DNA from: S015-6 sp964384945
GTDB taxonomy: Bacteria > Desulfobacterota > DSWW01
Direction of reading: 5' to 3'
Assembly (NCBI GenBank): GCA_964384945.1
Contig: CAYLMK010000012.1
Coordinates: forward strand, 1 to 64,000
Length of the DNA stretch: 64,000 nucleotides
Shown piece by piece: positions 31,611 through 39,561 of the stretch (position 1 is its first letter; the number at the start of each line of letters is the position of its first letter). Position numbers and translations under genes: made by a program. A model generated the notes under the pieces. That model did no database searches, was not told the DNA's origin, and was given only the letters and a program-made list of their open reading frames with translations.

Positions 31611-33427
31611 GCAGTCGCGTCCACGATCAGGTTTTCCATGATGTACGCGCGCCGCTCCTGGGTGTTCCTTCCCATGTAGAAGGAAAGGATCTCCGGAACC
31701 GACCCGCTTCCGTTGGCGACCACGGGCGTCAGCCGGATGTCCTTGCCGATAAACTGCTTCAACTCTTTGGGTGAAATCTCGCCAAGCCCCTTGAAGCGGG
31801 TCACCTCCGCGCCCCGGCCGATCCTCCGCAGGGCCGCATCGCGCTCCGCCTCCGAGTAACAGTAGATCGTCTCGGCCTTGTTCCGGACCCGGAACAAAGG
31901 GGTCTCCAGGATGTGAAGGTGGCCCTCGTGGACGAGAGGCTCGAAGAAACGCAGGAAGAGGGTGATGAGCAGGTTGCGGATGTGCATCCCGTCCACGTCT
32001 GCATCCGTTGCGATGACGACACGCTGGTAACGGAGCCGCTCGATCGAATCCTCGATGTTCAGGCTGCGCATCAGGTTGTAGATCTCGTCGTTCTTGTACA
32101 GGGCGTCCCGCTTCAGGTCGTACACGTTCAGGGGCTTGCCCTTCAGGGTGAAGATCGCCTGGGTATTGACGTCACGGCAGCTGACGAAGGAGCCTCCCGC
32201 GGACTGGCCTTCGGTGATGAAGATCGTCGATTCGAGGCCCTCCTGCCGCTTCTTGCTCAGGTGGATCTTGCAGTCCTTGAGCTGGGGGATCCGGATGGAA
32301 ACCGCCTTTGCCCGCTGCCGGGCCATCTTCTTGACGGACTGCAACTCCCTGCGGAGCTTCTCCGTCTCCTCGATCTTGAGCAGGATCTTTTCCGCCTTGT
32401 TCGGGTTCCGGTGGAGCTGGTCGGCCACCACGTCGCGGACCTGGTTCACGAGGGGTCCTCGGATCTCCGTGTTGCCCAGCTTGTTCTTGGTCTGGGATTC
32501 GAAGACCGGCTCCTTCAGACGGATCGCCACGGTTCCGACAATGCCCTCCCGCACATCGTCGCCCTCGAACCGGCCCTTTGCAAACTCGTTGATTCCCTTG
32601 AGCAGGCCTTCCCGGAAGGCGCTCAGGTGCGTCCCCCCGTCGACGGTATACTGCCCGTTGACGAAGGAGAAATAGCTCTCGTTGAACCGGTTCGTGTGGG
32701 TGAAGGCGATCTCCAGCATCCTGTCCCTGAAGTGAATCGGCTCGTAGAGCTTTTCGAAAGGGCATTCCTCCCGGATCAGATCGAGAAGTCCCCGCATGGA
32801 ACGGTAGGTCTTCCCGTTGAGGTGGAGCTCGAGACCCGTGTTCAGGTAGGCGTAGAAAGCGAGCCGTCTGGCCAGATGATCTTCCCGGAAGGAGAAGGAA
32901 CCGAAGATCTCCGGATCGGGCCGGAACCGGACAAGCGTGCCGTCCGGCTCCCCCTCGGCGCGTCCCTTGGTCTCCTTTACGAGCTCTCCCCTCTCGAAAC
33001 GCGCCTCCGCAAATCTGCCTCCCCGGAAACTGCGAACCGTGAACCGGTCGGACAAGGCGTTGACCGCCTTGGTCCCCACGCCGTTGAGGCCGACGCTGAA
33101 CTGAAAGACGTCGTCGTTGTACTTGGCCCCCGTGTTGATCCGGGAGACGCACTCGATCACCTTTCCGAGAGGGATTCCCCGCCCGTAGTCCCTCACGGCA
33201 ACCTGATTCCCATCGATCGAGATCTCGATCCTCTTGCCGAAGCCCATGATGAATTCGTCGATCCCGTTGTCGACGACCTCCTTGAGAAGGATGTAGATGC
33301 CGTCGTCGTAATGGGAACCGTCTCCCGTCCGGCCGATGTACATGCCCGTCCGAAGGCGGATATGCTCCAGGGAAGAGAGGGTCTTGATCTTGCTTTCGTC
33401 ATAACCGTGCTTCTGTTCGGATTCCAT
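31607..33427 (-). CDS. parE: DNA topoisomerase IV subunit B
   Basis: A 606-residue ATPase subunit: GHKL ATP site (LLKEVVDNGIDEF, RDYGRGIPLG, VGLNGVGTKAVNAL), transducer domain, and TOPRIM domain with EGQSAGGSF and ATDADVDGMHIRNLL holding the Mg-binding acids. The set of sequences is close to the ParE type seen in Desulfobacterota and Bacteroidota. ATG 33427 follows GAGGGTTTCTC, and a promoter lies at 33516-33544. With parC it forms the heterotetramer that unlinks sister chromosomes. Confidence 0.93.
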   Translation of the reverse strand: MESEQKHGYDESKIKTLSSLEHIRLRTGMYIGRTGDGSHYDDGIYILLKEVVDNGIDEFIMGFGKRIEISIDGNQVAVRDYGRGIPLGKVIECVSRINTGAKYNDDVFQFSVGLNGVGTKAVNALSDRFTVRSFRGGRFAEARFERGELVKETKGRAEGEPDGTLVRFRPDPEIFGSFSFREDHLARRLAFYAYLNTGLELHLNGKTYRSMRGLLDLIREECPFEKLYEPIHFRDRMLEIAFTHTNRFNESYFSFVNGQYTVDGGTHLSAFREGLLKGINEFAKGRFEGDDVREGIVGTVAIRLKEPVFESQTKNKLGNTEIRGPLVNQVRDVVADQLHRNPNKAEKILLKIEETEKLRRELQSVKKMARQRAKAVSIRIPQLKDCKIHLSKKRQEGLESTIFITEGQSAGGSFVSCRDVNTQAIFTLKGKPLNVYDLKRDALYKNDEIYNLMRSLNIEDSIERLRYQRVVIATDADVDGMHIRNLLITLFLRFFEPLVHEGHLHILETPLFRVRNKAETIYCYSEAERDAALRRIGRGAEVTRFKGLGEISPKELKQFIGKDIRLTPVVANGSGSVPEILSFYMGRNTQERRAYIMENLIVDATA

Positions 33428-33515
33428 GAGAAACCCTCGATGAACGCGGGCGAAGCCCGAGCTGCAGATCGCATGGAACGCTCCCCGGCGCGGAGGGCTT
33501 GTTCCAGGTGGGCGA

Positions 33516-33544
33516 AGTATAGGCCACATCCGGTTGTGTGTCAA
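33516..33544 (-). promoter_or_regulatory. Promoter of parE-parC
   Basis: TTGACA (33544-33539), 17 bases, TATACT (33521-33516) on the minus strand: a near-consensus promoter. Confidence 0.7.
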
Positions 33545-33593
33545 AAGAAAAGCGGCACAAGATGTGGGGTGGGGTGTTCCCGAGCGATGCCCG

Positions 33594-34355
33594 TTATTCC
33601 TCGCGCGGGGCTCCGGACACCCGTTTCTTCTCCAGGGAGGAAAGGAGCGTCCGCACCTGGGGATCGTTGATGGCTGCCCGAAGGCTCGGGTTGTTCAAGA
33701 TGGCGCCCCATTGCTTCTCTTCGACGGCCTTGCGGAACGCCGGGTCGCTCATCAGGCGCCGGAAGGCCTCGTTCCGCTCGAGATCCTTGACCGCCGGATC
33801 CTCGAGGAGCGCCCGGTGCTTCGTCCGGTCGCGGAAGGCGGAGGCAAGTGCCTTGAGATCCTCCAGATACGGAATGCCGAACCTGGAGAAGACATTGTGC
33901 CGCTCTGCAAAGGCGGCAAGCCGCGAGTCCTTCGGATCGAGATGTTTGGCCGGGACGATCTTGTCCAGAGGTTCACGGAGCAGTACCAGGGCGCAGGCGA
34001 TCAAGTAGCCGATCAGGAACCCCTTGGCCGAGCCCAGGGCTCCTCCCAGGATGCGGTCCAGGAACCGGATCGATGTCGAAGACTGTCGGAGGATCCTGGC
34101 AAAAACGGTTCCGATCAGCAGGATCGCGATGTAGCATGCTACCCACCCCAGGAAAAGGGACAAGAGGTCGAGCGCGAGATGGTCCGCCTGCACCCATTTC
34201 GTCAGGAGGGGCTTCGTGTAGGCGCTGGCGGTGTAGGCGAGAAGAAAGGCGCCGACCAATGCGACGAGCCGGATGACCTGGGAAAGAAACCCGCTCAGAA
34301 GACCGAAAACAAGGAAGGTCGCCATCAAGGCGACACAGAGGACGTCCAGGCCCAT
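33594..34355 (-). CDS. CvpA family membrane protein
   Basis: The 253-residue protein has four hydrophobic segments in its first 130 residues (VLCVALMATFLVFGLLSGFL, LVALVGAFLLAYTA, LLSLFLGWVACYIAILLIG, GFLIGYLIACALVL) with the CvpA-type 'RILGGALGSAKGFLIGYL' core. The last 120 residues are soluble, helical and charged, longer than in E. coli CvpA (about 160 residues). CvpA proteins sit in the inner membrane and affect envelope integrity and colicin V production. ATG 34355 has GGAG six bases before it; a TTG four codons earlier is the alternative. Confidence 0.78.
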   Translation of the reverse strand: MGLDVLCVALMATFLVFGLLSGFLSQVIRLVALVGAFLLAYTASAYTKPLLTKWVQADHLALDLLSLFLGWVACYIAILLIGTVFARILRQSSTSIRFLDRILGGALGSAKGFLIGYLIACALVLLREPLDKIVPAKHLDPKDSRLAAFAERHNVFSRFGIPYLEDLKALASAFRDRTKHRALLEDPAVKDLERNEAFRRLMSDPAFRKAVEEKQWGAILNNPSLRAAINDPQVRTLLSSLEKKRVSGAPREE

Positions 34356-34423
34356 GGCGATCTCCAAGGGTAGGCGGACCGGCTCCTGGTTCGATCATCA
34401 CCCCGCAGCGCCGCGGAGAATCC

Positions 34424-34561
34424 CTAGAGCCCGGGCCTGACTCCGACGACGGAAAAGAGCACCCCGGCCAGGACGAGCTGGACGATCCAGCCGATCAGGC
34501 AGACCGCCACGGCGCGCCAGGTACTGCGGTAGTCCAGGGCCTGCCGGACTGCGATGACCAT
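34424..34561 (-). CDS. 45-residue membrane protein like the C-terminus of YIP1 proteins
   Basis: GGGAGGGG stands seven bases before the ATG at 34561, and a promoter lies at 34751-34780. The product reads MVIAVRQALDYRSTWRAVAV then one hydrophobic helix (CLIGWIVQLVLAGVLFSVVGV). The RQALDY-x-R-A-x-x-VCLIGW pattern resembles the last segment of bacterial YIP1-family membrane proteins. It may be a true small protein or what remains of a larger gene. It probably leads the CvpA transcript. Confidence 0.6.
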   Translation of the reverse strand: MVIAVRQALDYRSTWRAVAVCLIGWIVQLVLAGVLFSVVGVRPGL

Positions 34562-34750
34562 TTTCCCCTCCCGGTGCAGCCAAGCCGGTTTCCAAGGGGA
34601 GAAATCGCGATGGCAGGGAGGCTTCGCGCCGTGCCATCCGCCGCGGCGTGCCCCGACGGTCGTCGCGCCGAACAATCTCGCCGCTTGGTCCGCGCCACAG
34701 CGGCGGCGGTCGGCAGGCAACCCCGCTGTCGGCCCCTGTGCGTCACGGGC

Positions 34751-34780
34751 AGCATAAAGGAGGCAGGAATTCGATGTCAA
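34751..34780 (-). promoter_or_regulatory. Promoter for the small membrane protein and cvpA
   Basis: TTGACA (34780-34775), 18 bases, TATGCT (34756-34751) on the minus strand. It lies directly after the end of the NuoG-like gene. The rest of 34562-34798 shows no gene. Confidence 0.6.
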
Positions 34781-34798
34781 CCGAGGAAACGGGCTTTT

Positions 34799-35488
34799 TC
34801 AGGCGTAATGACGCTGACACTGAAAGCCCTTGCCGAGATTACACGAAACGCAGGTGTCGGGAAAACCAGCATTCATCGTCAGCTGGGACTCGCATTGTGC
34901 GCAAAGGTATTCCTCGCCGGGTTTCATCGGGCCGTTGCACGGAGTGATCGTCATCGGGCAGATATCGACGCAGGTGCCGCACATCTTGCAGAATTCCGGA
35001 CGGACGCCGAAGGGAAAATCCACACGCCGATCCTTCCCGCGCCCTACGAATCCGATCGCCTTTGCCTGCCAGAGTTCGCCGCATACGCGGACGCACCGCC
35101 CGCAAAGGATGCAGTCTTTGTTGCGGAAGGGATACCGGACGTTCGTGACGCCGCACCGCAGGGCGACGTCCTGGACGGCTCTGGAGTTGGGTGCCTCTGC
35201 GACCAGGAGTTCGGCCACGTTCCGCCTCAGGGCCCTGACCCGGTCCGAGTTCGTACGAATCACCATGCCTTCTTTGACCTCCAGGGTGCAGGAGGTGGTG
35301 ATGGTGGACCTGCCGTTCCGCACATGTTCGACGATGCAGAGGCGACACACCCCGATGTCGGTGAGATTGGCCACGTGGCACAGGTGGGGAATGCAGACAC
35401 CGTATTCCATGGCGACATCCAATACGGATGCGCCTTGAGGCGCCTTCAGTTTTGCGCCGTCCATATTCAATGCAACATAGTGAAGCAC
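34799..35488 (-). CDS. NuoG/HoxU-like iron-sulfur subunit
   Basis: The 229-residue protein has an N-terminal 2Fe-2S ferredoxin domain (C32, C37, C48, C51, C67) and a two-cluster 4Fe-4S region (CILCGRCVRVC, CKMCGTCVDICP). The His-Cys3 cluster that normally lies between these in NuoG, HoxU and HndD is missing, as the segment reads AEAPNSRAVQDVALRCGV. A further cysteine set (CAQC ... CVSC ... C) closes the protein. No molybdopterin or H-cluster domain follows. It should pass electrons from the NuoF-like flavoprotein to an unseen partner. It starts 12 bases after that gene. Confidence 0.82.
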   Translation of the reverse strand: MLHYVALNMDGAKLKAPQGASVLDVAMEYGVCIPHLCHVANLTDIGVCRLCIVEHVRNGRSTITTSCTLEVKEGMVIRTNSDRVRALRRNVAELLVAEAPNSRAVQDVALRCGVTNVRYPFRNKDCILCGRCVRVCGELWQAKAIGFVGRGKDRRVDFPFGVRPEFCKMCGTCVDICPMTITPCNGPMKPGEEYLCAQCESQLTMNAGFPDTCVSCNLGKGFQCQRHYA

Positions 35489-35500
35489 GTTGTTTTCCTC

Positions 35501-37351
35501 CTACCTCACGTAAATGGCATCCAGCTGGCACTCGCTTCGGCAGATGCCGCAACGTGTGCACGTTTCCGGATCGATGGAGTGGGGCTCCTTCTTCTCCCCG
35601 CGGATCGCACCCGTGGGGCAGGCCCGCAGGCAAAGGCCGCAACCGGTGCACTTGTCCGGGTCGACCGCGTAGACGATGAGCGCACGGCACACCCCGGCCG
35701 GACATTTCCGGTCCTGAACGTGGGCAAGGAACTCGTCACGGAAATAGCGCAGTGTGGAGAGGACGGGATTGGGTGCGGTCTTTCCCAGTCCGCAAAGGGA
35801 CGTATGTGCGACCGTGTCCGCGAGCTCCTCGAGCAGAGCGATCTGCTCGATCCGACCCCTGCCCTCGGCGATGTCCGTCACGATTTCCAGCATCCTGCTC
35901 AATCCGATTCTGCAAGGCGCGCAACTGCCGCACGATTCATCCTGGAGGAATTCCAGGAAGTACTTCGCCACATCCACCATGCAGGTCCGTTCATCCATGA
36001 CGACCATGCCGCCCGAGCCGACCATGGATCCCGCCTCGGTGAGCGTCTCGAAATCCACGGGAAGATCGAAGAGCCTCTCGGGCAGGCAGCCCCCGGAAGG
36101 CCCGCCGGTCTGGACCGCCTTGACGGCGGTGCCGTTCGAGGCCCCGCCGCCGATGTCGTAGATGATCTTGCGGAGGGTCGTGCCCATGGGGACCTCGACG
36201 AGGCCGGTGTTCTTGACCCGGCCGGTCAGGGCGAAGATCTTCGTTCCTTTGCTTTGCTCCGTGCCCTTTGCGGCGAACCAGGCCGCACCGTTGCGAATGA
36301 TGAGAGGCACATTCGCCCACGTTTCGACGTTGTTCAGATTGGTGGGCCTGTTCCACAACCCTTTCTCGACGGTGTGCACATCCTTGGGGGCGGGCTCGCC
36401 CACCCTCCCCTCGATGGAGGCCATCAGCGCGGTCGACTCCCCGCAAACGAAGGCCCCGCCTCCCCGCGCGATCTCGACATCAAAAGACAGCTCGGAGCCG
36501 AGGATGTTCCTGCCCAGCAGGCCGTACGCCCTGGCCTGGGCGAGGGCGGTCCTGGCGTTCTGCACGGCCAGCGGGTATTCCTTTCGGACGTAAATGTAGC
36601 CGGCGGTAGCTCCGATGGCCCAGGCCCCGATCAGCATTCCCTCAAGCACGAGATGAGGGTTCCCTTCGAGGACGCATCGGTCCATGTAGGCCCCCGGGTC
36701 CCCCTCGTCCGCGTTGCAGATCACGTATTTGACGTCGCCCGGCGCGGCCCTGCAGGCCTCCCATTTACGGCCCGTCGGGAATCCTGCGCCGCCCCTTCCC
36801 CTGAGACCGGATGCCTTGATCTCGGCGATCACCTCTTCGGGTTGCATGCCGGCGAGCACCTTTGCCAGCGCCGCGTATCCTCCCGCCGCGATGTAGTCTT
36901 CGATGGAACAGGGATCGACCCTGCGGTTCAGGCTCAGGATGGTCCGGTCCTGCCAGCGAAAGAACGGGATATCGGACTCCGTGTGGATCCTCTGCTGGGA
37001 CACCGGGTCCTGGTACAGGAGCCTTTCCACCACTTCGCCCCGGGACAAGGACGCTATCAGCTCGGCCGCATCGTCCGGCGTGACGCGGCAGTAGAAGATG
37101 TCCCCGGGTGCCACTACGACGACCGGCCCCTGCTCGCAGAAGCCCTGGCAGCCCGTGACCCGTATTCGGATCTTCCCCTCCAGCCCCTGTTCCGAGCGTT
37201 CCGCCTTCAGGGATTCCACCACGGCGGCGGACCGGGAGGCCTGACACCCGGTCCCGTTGCAGATCGTGAGCACGTGGGTCGCTTTTCCGGCGCCGACTCC
37301 AAGCTTGCTTCGAAGGGCGGCCAGTTCATGCGGGGTTGTCATGTACGGCAT
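35501..37351 (-). CDS. NuoF/HndC-like NADH-binding flavoprotein
   Basis: At 616 residues this has the full HndC layout: a thioredoxin-like 2Fe-2S domain (C31, C36, C68, C72), the FMN/NADH site with GLRGRGGAGFPTGRKWE (about 182-198), an SLBB-type region, the ESCGSCAPCRIG 4Fe-4S site, and two C-terminal ferredoxin clusters (CTGCGLCLRACP, CTRCGICRSECQ). It oxidises NAD(P)H or reduces NAD(P)+ with electrons from iron-sulfur partners. Start 37351 has GGAG ten bases upstream; it overlaps the NuoE-like gene by 26 bases. Such modules work with hydrogenases, formate dehydrogenases, or class II benzoyl-CoA reductases. Confidence 0.9.
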   Translation of the reverse strand: MPYMTTPHELAALRSKLGVGAGKATHVLTICNGTGCQASRSAAVVESLKAERSEQGLEGKIRIRVTGCQGFCEQGPVVVVAPGDIFYCRVTPDDAAELIASLSRGEVVERLLYQDPVSQQRIHTESDIPFFRWQDRTILSLNRRVDPCSIEDYIAAGGYAALAKVLAGMQPEEVIAEIKASGLRGRGGAGFPTGRKWEACRAAPGDVKYVICNADEGDPGAYMDRCVLEGNPHLVLEGMLIGAWAIGATAGYIYVRKEYPLAVQNARTALAQARAYGLLGRNILGSELSFDVEIARGGGAFVCGESTALMASIEGRVGEPAPKDVHTVEKGLWNRPTNLNNVETWANVPLIIRNGAAWFAAKGTEQSKGTKIFALTGRVKNTGLVEVPMGTTLRKIIYDIGGGASNGTAVKAVQTGGPSGGCLPERLFDLPVDFETLTEAGSMVGSGGMVVMDERTCMVDVAKYFLEFLQDESCGSCAPCRIGLSRMLEIVTDIAEGRGRIEQIALLEELADTVAHTSLCGLGKTAPNPVLSTLRYFRDEFLAHVQDRKCPAGVCRALIVYAVDPDKCTGCGLCLRACPTGAIRGEKKEPHSIDPETCTRCGICRSECQLDAIYVR

Positions 37352-37826
37352 CGGACACGGTCTCCTTTTCAGCCTTGGTGGCGGAACGGATCAGCCTTCG
37401 CAGCTTGGAAGGCGTCATGTGATGGTGGTAGGCCCCGTCCAGAACCGCGATCGGACCGAGGGCGCAGGCTCCCAGGCAGTTCACCTTTTCGACGGTGAAA
37501 AGGCGGTCTGCCGAAGTGTCCCCCGTTGCGATGCCGAGTTGAGAAGAGCACTCTTCCAGCAGGAGGGCCGCGCTGCGCACGTGACAGGCCGTGCCCATGC
37601 AGACCGTGATCAGGTGTTTTCCCCTCGGACGGACCGAGAGGGCCTTGTAATAGTTCGCCACGCGCCAGACCTCGATCAGGGGGACGGAGAGTTCCCTGGA
37701 GACCTCCCGCAGGGCCTCCTCGGATAGGAAGCCGTCTCTTTCCTGAGTGTCGAGCAGCACCTCGACGAGTTGCCGGGGCTGCTTCGGCCTGCCGTTCCAT
37801 AGTTCTTCCAGGGCATACGCTGCCAT
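37326..37826 (-). CDS. NuoE/HndA-like 2Fe-2S subunit
   Basis: The 166-residue protein has a helical N-terminal part and a thioredoxin-like domain with C76, C81 (VCMGTACH) and C117, C121 (VNCLGACALGP), the four 2Fe-2S ligands. I placed the start at 37826 because GAGGTAGAGC precedes it; upstream in-frame starts lack a ribosome site. It is the first gene of the NuoE-F-G-like operon and diverges from the LuxR-type regulator. Confidence 0.9.
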   Translation of the reverse strand: MAAYALEELWNGRPKQPRQLVEVLLDTQERDGFLSEEALREVSRELSVPLIEVWRVANYYKALSVRPRGKHLITVCMGTACHVRSAALLLEECSSQLGIATGDTSADRLFTVEKVNCLGACALGPIAVLDGAYHHHMTPSKLRRLIRSATKAEKETVSDAVHDNPA

Positions 37827-37950
37827 CTGCTCTACCTCACTTTCCTGGCCGCCGGGCGGCATCGTCAAGAAGGGGTTTCGTTCGCGCTCACGGCTGTGCC
37901 GACACGTGGAACGCCTCGGGTAAGAAGAAGGATGGCCCGATTCTTCCCTC

Positions 37951-37980
37951 TTGACAATACGGATAATAAGCATATAGAAT
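37951..37980 (+). promoter_or_regulatory. Promoter of the LuxR-type regulator
   Basis: TTGACA (37951-37956), 18 bases, TAGAAT (37975-37980); TATAGA at 37973-37978 with a 16-base spacer is the alternative. It lies in a strongly AT-rich island unlike the rest of the window. Confidence 0.7.
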
Positions 37981-38053
37981 GCCTATTTAACATGGGTATC
38001 ATGAGTGTATTAAATCAACCATAGAATGCATACACTTCATAGGCATTTTTTTT
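37978..38053 (+). promoter_or_regulatory. Nested hairpin leader ending in a T-tract (possible attenuator)
   Basis: AATGCCTAT (37978-37986) pairs perfectly with ATAGGCATT (38039-38047). Inside it AGTGTAT (38004-38010) pairs with ATACACT (38030-38036). A run of eight T follows at 38046-38053. The outer left arm touches the -10 box, so in RNA the inner stem plus T-run is the part most likely formed. It looks like an intrinsic terminator placed before the regulator start at 38080; attenuation is inferred. The remaining gap from 37827 shows no gene. Confidence 0.55.
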
Positions 38054-38079
38054 CGTTCTCCTTGTACAGCGGGGCAGAG

Positions 38080-39561
38080 ATGAGCAAGAGCCGAACCCGA
38101 CGAGCGAAAGGGAAGAAGAAGCCTCCCTCAGAATCCAGCAAGGGCCGGAACACCTGCGCGGCCTCTGCGAGCGAATCGAACGACGGTGCGGAAAGGGAAG
38201 CAATGGAACGCGCCCTGCGGGAACGCGTCAAGGAATTGCGCTGTCTCTATGGGATCGCCAAGCTGGGGGAACGTCATCAGGCCTCCCTGGAGGGCCTGCT
38301 TCAGGGGGCCGTCGATCTTCTCCCCTCCTCTTGGCAGTACCCTGAGGCTGCGTGCGCCCGGATCCTGTTTGAGGAAAAAGCGTTCAAGAGCGTCGGCTTC
38401 CAGGAGACGGGCTTCCGACAGGCGGCGGATATCCGGATCAACGGAAAGAAGGCGGGGGTCGTGGAGGTCTATTACACCCGGCAGATGCCCCCGGCCGACG
38501 AGGGGCCGTTCCTGCAGGAGGAGAGGGCCTTGATCGACGCCGTGGCAGAGCGGTTGAGTACCGCCGCAGAAAAGGTGCGGGCGGAACACGCCTTGCGGGA
38601 GCGGGTGAAAGAGCTGCGTTGTCTGTACGGAATTGCGAAACTTGTGGAGCGTCACGAACCCTCGCTGGACGGGCTTCTCCAGGGCGCTGCCGACCTCCTG
38701 CCGCCCTCTTGGCAGTATCCCGAGATTGCCTGCGCAAGGATTCGCTTCGAGGGGAAAGAATACAAAAGCGCCGGCTTTCAGGAGACGGGCTACAGGCAAT
38801 CAGCGGATATTACGACGGGGGGGAAGAAGGTCGGCGTGGTGGAGGTCTTCTACGCCAAGAAGACACCGCCGGCCGACGAGGGGCCGTTCCTGCAGGAGGA
38901 GAGGGCCTTGATCGACGCCGTGGCCGAAGGCCTCGGCAGAACCGTGAAACGAATACGCATGGAGGAGGAGTTACGCAGCGCCTACGCGCAACTGCAGGTG
39001 GAGCGGAAGGCGCTCCAGGAATCCAACGCCGCTTTGCGCACGGTTCTCTCCCGGATCGAGGACGAGAAGGGTTCCATCAAAGAGGCGATCATGGCGAACG
39101 TGGACAAGATCATCATGCCGATCCTGCACGCCCTGGAGACGGAGGTGGATCCGGAAAAGAAGGGGTATATACGTCTTCTGGCTAGGAATCTGGAGGAGAT
39201 CACTTCGCCCCTCGTGGACCGGCTCTCGAGGAGGTTCCTGAAGCTCACGCCGGCGGAACTCAGGACATGCAACATGATCCGGATGGGGCTCGGAAGCAAA
39301 GAGATCGCCCGGATACGCCACGTCTCGCCCGCCACGGTGAGCCGGCAGCGGGAAAGCATCCGACGGAAGCTCGCCATCAAGGGGAAGAACGTGAACCTGG
39401 TTACGTTCCTCCAGACCTTCAACGTCGCGGCTCCACCGATCGGTCAGGTGGGGGCCTTCGGATCGGACGGCCTGGGAGCAGGCACGGCATCCTTGCGCGG
39501 ATCCGGGGAGGCTTCCGCGGACGGCGGTGCGATCGATCGGAGGGCGGGGTCCTCCCGTTGA
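38080..39561 (+). CDS. LuxR-type regulator with a tandem duplicated sensor domain
   Basis: A basic N-terminus (MSKSRTRRAKGKKK) leads to two copies of a 126-residue domain, starting at about residues 45 and 171. Both read ALRERVKELRCLYGIAKL, then SWQYPE-x-ACARI, GFQETG and PPADEGPFLQEERALIDAVAE. A coiled segment and a linker precede a LuxR helix-turn-helix (LTPAELRTCNMIRMGLGSKEIARI, VSPATVSRQRESIRRKL), about 385-445. The domain type resembles GAF-like inputs of Desulfobacterota sensors. The start ATG is preceded by GGGGCAGAG; an in-frame ATG at 38026 lies within the leader hairpin and is rejected. It may control the divergent NADH module. Its 3' end overlaps the converging ligase by 118 bases. 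Confidence 0.82.
   Translation: MSKSRTRRAKGKKKPPSESSKGRNTCAASASESNDGAEREAMERALRERVKELRCLYGIAKLGERHQASLEGLLQGAVDLLPSSWQYPEAACARILFEEKAFKSVGFQETGFRQAADIRINGKKAGVVEVYYTRQMPPADEGPFLQEERALIDAVAERLSTAAEKVRAEHALRERVKELRCLYGIAKLVERHEPSLDGLLQGAADLLPPSWQYPEIACARIRFEGKEYKSAGFQETGYRQSADITTGGKKVGVVEVFYAKKTPPADEGPFLQEERALIDAVAEGLGRTVKRIRMEEELRSAYAQLQVERKALQESNAALRTVLSRIEDEKGSIKEAIMANVDKIIMPILHALETEVDPEKKGYIRLLARNLEEITSPLVDRLSRRFLKLTPAELRTCNMIRMGLGSKEIARIRHVSPATVSRQRESIRRKLAIKGKNVNLVTFLQTFNVAAPPIGQVGAFGSDGLGAGTASLRGSGEASADGGAIDRRAGSSR
38491..38924 (+). repeat. 56-base exact direct repeat inside the LuxR gene
   Basis: Bases 38491-38546 recur without change at 38869-38924, a distance of 378 bases or 126 codons. 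They encode the end of each sensor-domain copy (PADEGPFLQEERALIDAVA). The wider 378-base units are also alike but with scattered changes, which suggests a fairly recent tandem duplication, perhaps kept alike by gene conversion. Confidence 0.85.

Noticed and set aside
29532..33427. DNA gyrase (gyrA/gyrB)
   Set aside because: The A subunit lacks a GyrA box and has a short C-terminal region; B precedes A with a four-base overlap, as in parE-parC pairs of this type.
34799..37826. Respiratory complex I (nuo) operon
   Set aside because: Only E-, F- and G-like parts are present; no membrane or quinone-binding subunits lie nearby, and the NuoF-like protein has HndC-type extra ferredoxin clusters.
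38026..38079. Upstream ATG of the LuxR gene, or a leader peptide
   Set aside because: The ATG at 38026 lies in the hairpin region and has no ribosome site; the ATG at 38080 has one. A leader peptide cannot be excluded but has no support.
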